Positions 1 to 5,052 of a DNA stretch of 6,024 nucleotides are shown here, in pieces. The notes under the pieces are model-generated. The model had not been told where the DNA came from. It worked only from the letters and a program-made list of their open reading frames with translations, and searched no databases. A program made the translations under genes and the position numbers. This DNA comes from an uncultured Lachnospiraceae bacterium (GTDB lineage Bacteria; Bacillota; Clostridia; Lachnospirales; Lachnospiraceae), in the NCBI GenBank assembly GCA_902766845.1, contig CACXFD010000197.1:1-6024 (forward strand). The letters run 5' to 3'. Every line of letters starts with the position of its first letter. Position 1 is the first letter of the stretch.

Positions 1-88
1 GCCAGGCGGCCGTAAAAGACGGACTCGGCCGGCAAAGGCGAAGCCCGGCGGCCGTGAAAGACGGACTCGGCCGGCAAAGGCGAAGCCG
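1..88. repeat. 42-bp direct tandem repeat, two full copies plus the edge of a third
   Basis: Copy 1 is 5-46 and copy 2 is 47-88. They differ only at A14/G56 and at the last base (C46/G88). Bases 1-4 (gcca) match the end of a unit, so the array probably continues to the left of the window. The period is a multiple of three, so it encodes a 14-residue repeat in any open frame. In the frame starting at base 2 the unit reads PGGRKRRTRPAKAK, and the three-way variation at 4/46/88 is silent (Pro cca/ccc/ccg). This favours that frame as the coding one. Confidence 0.85.
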
Positions 89-142
89 GAAAGGGCGGGC
101 TGCCGCGGGAGCGCAGACAGCCGCAAAAGAGGAGGAGAATGA
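2..142 (+). CDS. Probable C-terminal end of an upstream gene with a basic repetitive tail (partial)
   Basis: The frame beginning at base 2 is open from the window edge to a TGA at 140-142. It encodes two copies of PGGRKRRTRPAKAK (the second with E for the first K) and then a short Arg/Gly/Ser-rich end. Lys/Arg/Pro/Ala-rich low-complexity tails are typical of some RNA-binding proteins such as DEAD-box helicases or pseudouridine synthases, but the folded part lies outside the window and I cannot name the gene. The stop falls one base before the acetyltransferase ATG, and the SD for that gene lies inside this frame, a usual operon junction. The competing frame at base 3 is also open and runs into the acetyltransferase, so the assignment rests on the silent repeat variation and the SD position. 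It is moderately uncertain. Confidence 0.42.
   Translation, partial: PGGRKRRTRPAKAKPGGRERRTRPAKAKPERAGCRGSADSRKRGGE
128..138 (+). promoter_or_regulatory. Ribosome binding site setting the acetyltransferase start
   Basis: The purine run AGAGGAGGAGA contains GGAGG at 131-135, 8 nt before the ATG at 144. It supports initiation at 144 rather than at the in-frame GTG at 54, which lies inside the tandem repeat. Confidence 0.8.
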
Positions 143-143
143 T

Positions 144-617
144 ATGCTGACAGTCCGCCGCGCAGAGGAGAGAGACATCCCGGCCCTGATGGGCCTGCTG
201 GCGCAGGTGGCCGCGGTCCACCATAACGGCCGGCCGGACCTGTTCCGGGGATCGGCGACCAAATACAGCGAGGCGGATCTGGCAAAGCTGCTCGCGGACG
301 AGACGCGCCCGGTCTTCGTGTGCGAATCGAACGGCCGCGTCGCGGGCCACGCGTTCTGCATCCGTCAGCAGGTCCTCGGAGACCGGCTGATGACGGACGC
401 GCTCACGCTCTACATCGACGATATCTGTGTCGATGAGGACTGCCGCAGGCAGGGTGTCGGACGCGCGCTGTTCGAATACGTGAAGGCCTATGCCCGGGAA
501 AACGGGTTCTATAACCTGACGCTGAACGTCTGGGCCCTGAACCAGGGGGCGCTGCGGTTCTACGAATCGTGCGGGCTGGTCCCGCAGAAGGTCGGCATGG
601 AGATAATCCTGCGCTGA
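144..617 (+). CDS. GNAT family N-acetyltransferase
   Basis: This 157-residue protein has the size and layout of a single-domain GNAT enzyme, which transfers an acetyl group from acetyl-CoA to an amine; the substrate cannot be read from the sequence. The N-terminal LTVRRAEERDIPAL is the usual first strand and helix. Strand IDDICVDEDC (91-100) leads into the acetyl-CoA pyrophosphate loop RRQGVGRA (101-108), matching the R/Q-x-x-G-x-G/A consensus of motif A. Motif B follows, with NLTLNVWALNQGALRFYESCGL (from residue 124) containing the typical N...A..FY...GF-like pattern. It is predicted to be cytosolic, with no signal peptide or membrane segment. The start at 144 is chosen for its strong SD; an upstream GTG at 54 would add 30 residues of repeat-encoded basic sequence with no GNAT homology. 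It probably shares a transcript with the gene to its left and is followed by a strong terminator. The family is clear; the function is not. Confidence 0.9.
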   Translation: MLTVRRAEERDIPALMGLLAQVAAVHHNGRPDLFRGSATKYSEADLAKLLADETRPVFVCESNGRVAGHAFCIRQQVLGDRLMTDALTLYIDDICVDEDCRRQGVGRALFEYVKAYARENGFYNLTLNVWALNQGALRFYESCGLVPQKVGMEIILR

Positions 618-639
618 TTCTGCAATGATCCTGCGTTGA
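606..639. repeat. Short imperfect direct repeat over the acetyltransferase stop codon
   Basis: The 12 bases atcctgcgctga (606-617, including the stop) recur as atcctgcgttga at 628-639, 22 bp downstream with one mismatch. It looks like a small local duplication of the gene end. No function is apparent. Confidence 0.4.
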
Positions 640-659
640 AACGAGAGACCGGCAGGCGC

Positions 660-692
660 GGCGGCCCTCCGCATCGGAGAGCCGCCTTTTTT
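660..692 (+). terminator. Rho-independent terminator after the acetyltransferase
   Basis: The stem GGCGGC-c-CTCCG (660-671) pairs with CGGAG-a-GCCGCC (675-686). The loop is CAT, there is one internal C/A mismatch, and a run of six T (687-692) follows directly. It sits 43 bp after the acetyltransferase stop and 33 bp before the next promoter, so it separates two transcription units. Confidence 0.92.
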
Positions 693-725
693 GCACGCGG
701 CCGGCAAAAACCTTCCGCTTTCCGG

Positions 726-754
726 TTGAAAAAGAGAGGGACTGCGTGTATAAT
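726..754 (+). promoter_or_regulatory. Sigma-A-type promoter for the five-gene downstream unit
   Basis: The -35 box TTGAAA (726-731) and a perfect -10 box TATAAT (749-754) are separated by exactly 17 nt. The surrounding stretch is AT-richer than the coding sequence around it. The expected start of transcription is near 760-762, giving a leader of about 58 nt to the ATG at 819, too short for a typical riboswitch. It is the only strong consensus promoter seen in the window and probably drives the cluster from the C_GCAxxG_C_C gene onward. Confidence 0.85.
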
Positions 755-805
755 GGGCATGCTGTTTATCATGGGTACCTGTGTGGCATTCAGCAGTTAA
801 ATGAC

Positions 806-812
806 AAAGGAG
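806..812 (+). promoter_or_regulatory. Ribosome binding site setting the C_GCAxxG_C_C start
   Basis: AAAGGAG lies 6 nt before the in-frame ATG at 819. The earlier in-frame ATG at 801 has no SD upstream and would place this SD inside the coding region, so 819 is preferred. Confidence 0.75.
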
Positions 813-818
813 CCATGG

Positions 819-1196
819 ATGGAACGGGGAGATCGAGCCGTAGAGCTCAAACATAACGGACATAACTGCTGTCAGGCGGTCCTGGCCGCCTTTCAGGAAG
901 AACTGGCACTGGAGCCGGAACTGCTGCGTCAGCTCGGCGCGCCGTTCGGCACCGGGCTCGGATGCATGGAAGGCACCTGCGGCGCCCTGGTCGCGGCTGC
1001 GCTGATCCTGGGCAGGCTAAAGTCGGAAGGAAAGCCGATGCATCCGGTCTCCAAAGAACTGGTGCGCCGTTTCCGAGAAGCGGCCGGCGACACGGTCTGC
1101 CGCCGCCTGAAGGGCATCGATACCGGCGAGATGCTCTGCAGCTGCGATGACTGTGTGCGCATCGCCGCGGATCTGGCCGGGGAGTTTCTTGCATGA
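819..1196 (+). CDS. C_GCAxxG_C_C family putative redox-active protein
   Basis: This is a 125-residue, cysteine-rich cytosolic protein. It shows the hallmarks of the C_GCAxxG_C_C family: N-terminal GHNCCQAVLAAF (Cys17, Cys18), a central GTGLGCMEGTCGAL segment (Cys49, Cys54), a helix with TVCRRL (Cys94) and a terminal CSCDDC cluster (Cys107, 109, 112). Family members are small helical proteins annotated as putative redox-active or metal/cofactor-binding, with no firmly established reaction, so the exact role stays open. The start is set at 819 by the SD; starting at 801 would add MTKEPW. It is the first gene after the promoter at 726-754. Its TGA overlaps the ATG of the Na/Pi transporter (ATGA, 1193-1196), which suggests translational coupling, but no functional link between the two is known to me. 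Confidence 0.85.
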   Translation: MERGDRAVELKHNGHNCCQAVLAAFQEELALEPELLRQLGAPFGTGLGCMEGTCGALVAAALILGRLKSEGKPMHPVSKELVRRFREAAGDTVCRRLKGIDTGEMLCSCDDCVRIAADLAGEFLA

Positions 1197-2632
1197 ATAT
1201 CTTCAATATCCTGACGCTGGCCGGCGGCCTGGCGATGTTCCTGTACGGCATGCGCCTGATGGGCGATGCCCTGAAGGAGAGCTCGTCGGGCACGCTCAAA
1301 GCGATCATGGAAAAGGTCACGAACAATCCGGTCAAGGCCTTTCTGCTTGGCGTGTTCGTGACGGCGCTGATCCAGTCTTCGACCGCGACCATCGTGATCA
1401 CGTCCGGCCTGGTCGGGGCGGGCATCCTGACGCTGCACCAGTCGCTCGGCATCATCATCGGCGCGAACGTCGGCACCACGGTGACCGGCCAGATCATCCG
1501 GCTGCTGGACCTGGATTCCTCGGCTACGGCCTGGATGCAGATCTTCAAGCCGTCCACGCTGGCGCCGGTCGCCCTGATCATCGGCATCGTGATCCTGATG
1601 AGCGGAAAGCCGGGCCGCTCCAAGTCCGTCGGAAACATCGCGATGGGCTTCGGGATCCTGTTCATGGGCCTGATGACGATGACGAACGCGGTCAGCGCGT
1701 TCAGCGAATCGCCGCTGCTGGAGTCCATCTTTACGGGACTCGGGAACAATCCGCTGCTCGGCTACATCGCCGGCGCGGGGATCGCTTTCGTGCTGCAGAG
1801 CTCGTCGGCCACGGTCGGCATCCTGCAGGCGTTCTCGGTCTCGGGGCTGCTGACGTTCAAGGCCGTTTATCCGGTCATCATCGGCATCTATCTCGGTGAC
1901 TGCGTGACCACGGCCATCGTCTGCTCCATCGGGGCGCGGGCGGAGGCCCGGCGCGTCGGCGTCGTGAACATCCTGTTCAACCTGAGCGAGACCGTCCTGG
2001 TCTTTGCGGGCGTGACGCTGATCCATTCGATGGGCGGGCTGCAGTCCCTGTGGAACGCCACGGTGAACTCGGGGATCATCGCCAATACGAATACCACGTT
2101 CAATCTGTGCTGCGCGGTCCTGCTGTTCCCGCTGCTCGGCGTGTATGAGAAGGTGAGCCGCCGGATCGTCCGGGACGAGCCGGAGCCGGAGAACCATTTC
2201 AAGGACAACCTCGAAGCGCTGAGCCCGGCCTTCATGAATACGCCGGCCCTCGCGCTCCGCAGCTGCTATGACATCCTGCTGACTACGTTCCGCTCCTCGC
2301 GGGAGAACATCCGGAAAGCGAATTCGCTGCTCGAGCGGTTCGACCCGGCGGTCTATGCACAGGTCATGGAGGAAGAAGAACGGATCGACCAGGCGACGGA
2401 CGCGGTCAGCCAGTACATCGTGGCGCTGCTGCCGAAGCTCCATGAAGGATATCATGTCGGGATCCTGTCGCAGTACCATAAGGTCGTGTCGGAATTCGAA
2501 CGCCTCGGGGACCACGCGGTCAACGTGGCGGACGGAGCGGCGGACATGCACCGGCGCGGCGTGGCCTTTACGGAAGCGGCCATCCGGGAACTGGGCGTGT
2601 GGAGAGGATCCAGGACGAGATCCTGGATCTGA
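1193..2632 (+). CDS. Na/Pi cotransporter family protein, frameshifted: transmembrane part and first part of the PhoU-like domain
   Basis: This is the main part of an NptA-type sodium-dependent phosphate transporter with a cytoplasmic PhoU-like domain. Two inverted Na_Pi_cotrans repeats are visible. The first has QSSTAT (61-66) followed by GANVGTT (90-96); the second has QSSSAT (202-207) followed by GIYLGDCVTT (231-240). The QSS motifs are the family's substrate/sodium site signature. NTTFNL (300-305) precedes the last hydrophobic segment. The PhoU-like helices start near residue 345 and include EFERLGDHAVN (434-444). After Val469 (codon 2597-2599) the frame leaves the family sequence, adds ten unrelated residues (WRGSRT...) and stops at 2630-2632. 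The homologous continuation is in the -1 frame (2599-3027). With one base restored near 2600 the protein would be about 611 residues, normal for the family. The start overlaps the preceding gene's stop, with GGGGAG 8 nt upstream. The transport domain is intact, so a truncated transporter might still be made. Confidence 0.88.
   Translation: MNIFNILTLAGGLAMFLYGMRLMGDALKESSSGTLKAIMEKVTNNPVKAFLLGVFVTALIQSSTATIVITSGLVGAGILTLHQSLGIIIGANVGTTVTGQIIRLLDLDSSATAWMQIFKPSTLAPVALIIGIVILMSGKPGRSKSVGNIAMGFGILFMGLMTMTNAVSAFSESPLLESIFTGLGNNPLLGYIAGAGIAFVLQSSSATVGILQAFSVSGLLTFKAVYPVIIGIYLGDCVTTAIVCSIGARAEARRVGVVNILFNLSETVLVFAGVTLIHSMGGLQSLWNATVNSGIIANTNTTFNLCCAVLLFPLLGVYEKVSRRIVRDEPEPENHFKDNLEALSPAFMNTPALALRSCYDILLTTFRSSRENIRKANSLLERFDPAVYAQVMEEEERIDQATDAVSQYIVALLPKLHEGYHVGILSQYHKVVSEFERLGDHAVNVADGAADMHRRGVAFTEAAIRELGVWRGSRTRSWI
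2597..2602 (+). other. Frameshift site in the Na/Pi cotransporter gene
   Basis: Family-like sequence ends in one frame at ...AAIRELGV (through 2599) and resumes in the -1 frame as ERIQDEILDLTEKTF from 2602. A single missing base in gtgtgg (for example gtgCtgg, giving GVLERIQ) restores one continuous frame. The site has no long homopolymer, and GGGCGTG is not a canonical X-XXY-YYZ slippery heptamer. Confidence 0.85.
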
Positions 2633-3027
2633 CGGAAAAAACGTTCGAAAAGCGTGACGTGGCCGCGGCGTACCGCATCGAGCCGCTGACGCAGGTCACC
2701 GAAGACGTGATCGACGTCCTGAAGGAGAACCATCTGAAGCGCATGGCGGCCGGCACCTGCGACATCTATGCCGACGCCTCGTTCATGAACCTGCTGGTGG
2801 ACTTTAAGCGGATCGCGGACGTCTGCTCCAACGTGGGCGTCGCGACGGTCATCCGTGTCCAGCCGGAGCTGACGGAGCAGGAGCACACCTACTTCGAAGG
2901 CATGTATGCCGGACACGATGAAGAATACAATGAAGCGTATCATACCGCCCATGACCGGTTCTTTTCGGAACTGGAAGAGGCGGATGCGGCGGACGCCGGA
3001 ACGGTTCCGGCCCCGCACCGGCCGTAA
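2599..3027 (+). CDS. Na/Pi cotransporter, C-terminal PhoU-like fragment after the frameshift
   Basis: This frame carries the rest of the PhoU-like domain of the transporter above. ERIQDEILDLTEKTFEKRD continues the broken helix, and DFKRIADVCSNVGVATVI is the second-half PhoU signature (compare R-I-A-D-H-C-S-N in relatives). A charged Glu/Asp/Ala-rich tail follows, ending at TAA 3025-3027. The GTG at 2599 is only the first possible start in this frame. It has no good SD, so independent translation is doubtful and the segment is best read as part of one disrupted gene spanning 1193-3027. The PhoU-like domain of these transporters is thought to be cytoplasmic and regulatory. The purA ATG follows after 21 bp. 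Confidence 0.75.
   Translation: MERIQDEILDLTEKTFEKRDVAAAYRIEPLTQVTEDVIDVLKENHLKRMAAGTCDIYADASFMNLLVDFKRIADVCSNVGVATVIRVQPELTEQEHTYFEGMYAGHDEEYNEAYHTAHDRFFSELEEADAADAGTVPAPHRP
2607..2629 (+). other. Perfect 9-bp hairpin just downstream of the frameshift
   Basis: GATCCAGGA (2607-2615) and TCCTGGATC (2621-2629) are exact reverse complements around a 5-nt loop, CGAGA. A G-U pair (2606/2630) could extend the stem in RNA. It starts about 7 nt after the last in-frame codon. There is no T-run, so it is not a terminator. The encoded residues (RIQDEILDL) fit the family, so the structure may be a by-product of codon choice. Confidence 0.6.
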
Positions 3028-3033
3028 CGGCCC

Positions 3034-3041
3034 AAAGGAGG
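3034..3041 (+). promoter_or_regulatory. Strong ribosome binding site of purA
   Basis: AAAGGAGG lies 7 nt before the ATG at 3049. It is the longest anti-SD match in the window and consistent with a well-translated housekeeping gene. Confidence 0.85.
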
Positions 3042-3048
3042 ATCTACT

Positions 3049-4329
3049 ATGGTAAGAGCGATCGTCGGTGCCAACTGGGGCGACGAGGGAAAAGGCAAGA
3101 TCACGGACATGCTGGCCGCGGATTCGGATATCGTCATCCGTTTTCAGGGCGGTTCGAACGCAGGCCACACGATCATCAACCATTACGGAAAGTTTGCCCT
3201 GCATCTGCTTCCGTCGGGCGTGTTCTATGATCACATCACGTCGATCATCGGAAACGGCGTGGCGCTGAACATCCCGTATCTGCTGGAAGAGATCCGCAGC
3301 CTGGAGGAAAAGGGCGTTCCGGCGCCGCACATCCTGGTCTCGGACCGTGCGCAGATCCTGATGCCTTACCATGTGGATTTCGACACGTATGAAGAAGCCC
3401 GTCTGGCCGGCAAGAGCTACGGCTCCACCAAGTCGGGCATCGCGCCGTTCTATTCGGATAAGTACGCGAAGATCGGCTTCCAGGTCAGCGAGCTGTTCGG
3501 AGACGAGGCGGAGCTGCGCGAGCATGCGGAAAAGGTCTGCACGCTGAAGAACGTGATGCTCGAGCATCTGTATCATAAGCCGCTGCTGGATCCGGATCAG
3601 CTGATGGAGACCCTGCTCAGCTACCGCGAGATGATCCGCCCGTACGTCTGCGACGTATCGGCCTATCTGCGCCAGGCGCTGAAGGAGGGCAAGAACATCC
3701 TGCTGGAGGGCCAGCTCGGCTCCCTGAAGGATCCGGATCACGGCATCTATCCGATGGTCACGTCCTCGCATACGCTGGCCGCTTTCGGCGCCATCGGCGC
3801 GGGCCTGCCCCCGTACGCGATCCAAAACATCACGGTCGTCGTCAAGGCCTATTCGAGCGCGGTCGGAGCGGGCGCGTTCGTCAGCGAGATCTTCGGCGAG
3901 GAAGCCGATGAGCTGCGCCGCCGCGGCGGTGACGGCGGGGAATTCGGCGCCACCACGGGCCGTCCGCGCCGCATGGGCTGGTTCGACGCGGTCGCGACGC
4001 GCTACGGCGTGGCGATCCAGGGCGGCACCGAGGTGGCCCTGACCGTGCTGGATCCGCTCGGCTATCTGGACGAGATCCCGATCTGTGTAGGCTATGAGAT
4101 CGACGGAAAGATCACGAAGGATTTCCCGGCCACCTCGCAGCTCGAGAAGGCCAAGCCGGTCTACAAGATCCTGCCGGGCTGGAAGTGCGATATCCGCGGG
4201 ATCCGTACCTATGAAGAGCTTCCGGCGGCCTGCCGCGCGTATGTGGAGACCATCGAGGAGGAGATCGGCGTGCCGATCCGCATGGTGTCCAACGGACCCG
4301 GACGCGACGATATCATCTACCGCGGCTGA
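3049..4329 (+). CDS. purA: Adenylosuccinate synthetase, divergent subgroup
   Basis: PurA catalyses IMP + L-aspartate + GTP to adenylosuccinate + GDP + Pi, the first committed step to AMP, in the cytosol as a homodimer. The 426-residue length is normal. Visible signatures are the GTP/IMP loop WGDEGKGK (10-17) with catalytic-type Asp12, GGSNAGHT (34-41) with catalytic-type His40, the EGQLGSLKDPDHGIYP segment (220-235), KAYSSAVGAGAFVSE (266-280), the aspartate-binding loop ATTGRPRRMGWFDAV (301-315) and the C-terminal SNGPGRDD (414-421). Several positions differ from the textbook enzyme: GANWGDEG for GAQWGDEG, STKSGIAP for TTGRGIGP, EGQLG for EGAQG, and SSAVGAGAF for TTRVG-GPF. From memory this is a recognisable subgroup in Clostridia, not decay. 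The start is fixed by a strong SD. It lies 21 bp after the transporter fragment and 63 bp before the HAD gene, with no terminator, so it is probably in the same operon. Confidence 0.95.
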   Translation: MVRAIVGANWGDEGKGKITDMLAADSDIVIRFQGGSNAGHTIINHYGKFALHLLPSGVFYDHITSIIGNGVALNIPYLLEEIRSLEEKGVPAPHILVSDRAQILMPYHVDFDTYEEARLAGKSYGSTKSGIAPFYSDKYAKIGFQVSELFGDEAELREHAEKVCTLKNVMLEHLYHKPLLDPDQLMETLLSYREMIRPYVCDVSAYLRQALKEGKNILLEGQLGSLKDPDHGIYPMVTSSHTLAAFGAIGAGLPPYAIQNITVVVKAYSSAVGAGAFVSEIFGEEADELRRRGGDGGEFGATTGRPRRMGWFDAVATRYGVAIQGGTEVALTVLDPLGYLDEIPICVGYEIDGKITKDFPATSQLEKAKPVYKILPGWKCDIRGIRTYEELPAACRAYVETIEEEIGVPIRMVSNGPGRDDIIYRG

Positions 4330-4392
4330 CGCGGCGGCCGGACCGCAGCAGCAGTACGATAACAGTCAGAAAGAGAGCAGCAGAAGCAGAAC

Positions 4393-5016
4393 ATGATCAA
4401 AACGATCGTATTTGACATCGGAAACGTGATGGTGGATTACGACTGGCGCCGCATGGTGATCTTCGGCCTCGGCATGACGCCCGAGATGGCGGACCGCGTC
4501 GGGGAGGCGGCTTTCGAGAATCCGTACATGAATGAGTTCGACCGCGCCGTCATCAAAAAGGAAGTCCTGACGGACGTGCTGATGCGGGCCAATCCCGAGA
4601 TCGCGCAGGAACTGCGCGCGGCCATGGCGAACATGCCGGATACGCTGCATGAATTTCCGCAGTCGGTCCCGCTGATCCGGGCCCTGCATGAAAAAGGCCT
4701 GAAGGTCTATTACCTCTCCAATTATAATGATGATATGTTCGAGATCGCGAAGCGCGATTTCGGCTTCCTGAAGGAAGTGGACGGCGGCGTCGTCTCCTGC
4801 GACATCCACGTGACCAAGCCGGAGCCCGGGATCTACGCGGAGCTCGTGAAGCGCTACGGCCTGGATCCGGATGAGATCCTGTTCTTTGACGATCTGCCCC
4901 GGAACATCGCGGGCGCGAAGAAGGCAGGCTTCCATACCTGGCGCGTGACGACGAAGCCCAGCTGGCCGTCCATTCTGGAGGGGCTGTCGTATTACGGAAT
5001 CAAGATCGAGATCTGA
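4393..5016 (+). CDS. HAD superfamily hydrolase, subfamily IA (YihX-like phosphatase)
   Basis: A 207-residue cytosolic HAD phosphatase whose four motifs can be placed. Motif I is VFDIGNVMVDY (6-16) with nucleophile Asp8, motif II is YLSNYN (107-112) with Ser109, motif III is Lys142 in VTKPEPGIY, and motif IV is FFDDLPRN (164-171) with Asp166/Asp167. The helical cap lies between motifs I and II (about residues 17-95), as in subfamily IA. The +2 acid of motif I (DxD) is Gly10. E. coli YihX, an alpha-D-glucose-1-phosphate phosphatase, has a similar D-L-G-N-V motif, so this is a family variant and not a defect. The substrate is probably a sugar phosphate or nucleotide but is not determined here. 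The ATG at 4393 has no clear SD (only AG-rich sequence further upstream), so translation may be weak or coupled to neighbours. It sits between purA and mutY in the same direction. Confidence 0.88.
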   Translation: MIKTIVFDIGNVMVDYDWRRMVIFGLGMTPEMADRVGEAAFENPYMNEFDRAVIKKEVLTDVLMRANPEIAQELRAAMANMPDTLHEFPQSVPLIRALHEKGLKVYYLSNYNDDMFEIAKRDFGFLKEVDGGVVSCDIHVTKPEPGIYAELVKRYGLDPDEILFFDDLPRNIAGAKKAGFHTWRVTTKPSWPSILEGLSYYGIKIEI

Positions 5017-5035
5017 CCGTTCGCAGAGCGGACGG
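5017..5035 (+). other. Stem-loop between the HAD gene and mutY
   Basis: CCGTTCGC (5017-5024) pairs with GCGGACGG (5028-5035), with one G-U pair and an AGA loop. It begins directly after the HAD stop codon. The following sequence is purine-rich without a T-run, so it is not a classical terminator. It could attenuate readthrough or stabilise the upstream mRNA end. Confidence 0.4.
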
Positions 5036-5052
5036 CAGCAGAGGAAGGCGTC

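Noticed and set aside
759..800. Thirteen-codon leader reading frame (MLFIMGTCVAFSS) between the promoter and the C_GCAxxG_C_C gene
   Set aside because: Its ATG is at or before the expected transcription start, it has no SD, and there is no run of regulatory codons or attenuator structure.
755..818. Possible riboswitch in the leader of the five-gene unit
   Set aside because: The leader is only about 58 nt, with no paired stems or known aptamer core and no terminator or SD-sequestering helix.
929..2551. Long open frame on the - strand opposite the C_GCAxxG_C_C and transporter genes
   Set aside because: Its product is dominated by Arg, Asp, His and Gln with no recognisable domain. It mirrors the codon pattern of clear + strand genes, a common artefact in GC-rich DNA.
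2452..3825. Long open frame on the - strand opposite the transporter end and purA
   Set aside because: It has the same low-information composition and lies opposite unmistakable purA coding sequence.
4330..4392. Terminator or small gene in the purA-HAD gap
   Set aside because: The 63-bp gap is purine-rich with CAG-like runs, without a stable hairpin plus T-run and without a start codon with an SD other than that of the HAD gene.
4699..4728. TATAAT at 4723-4728 inside the HAD gene as an internal promoter for mutY
   Set aside because: The -35 position at 18-nt spacing reads CTGAAG, only three of six matches, and the bases encode the conserved motif II segment SNYND.
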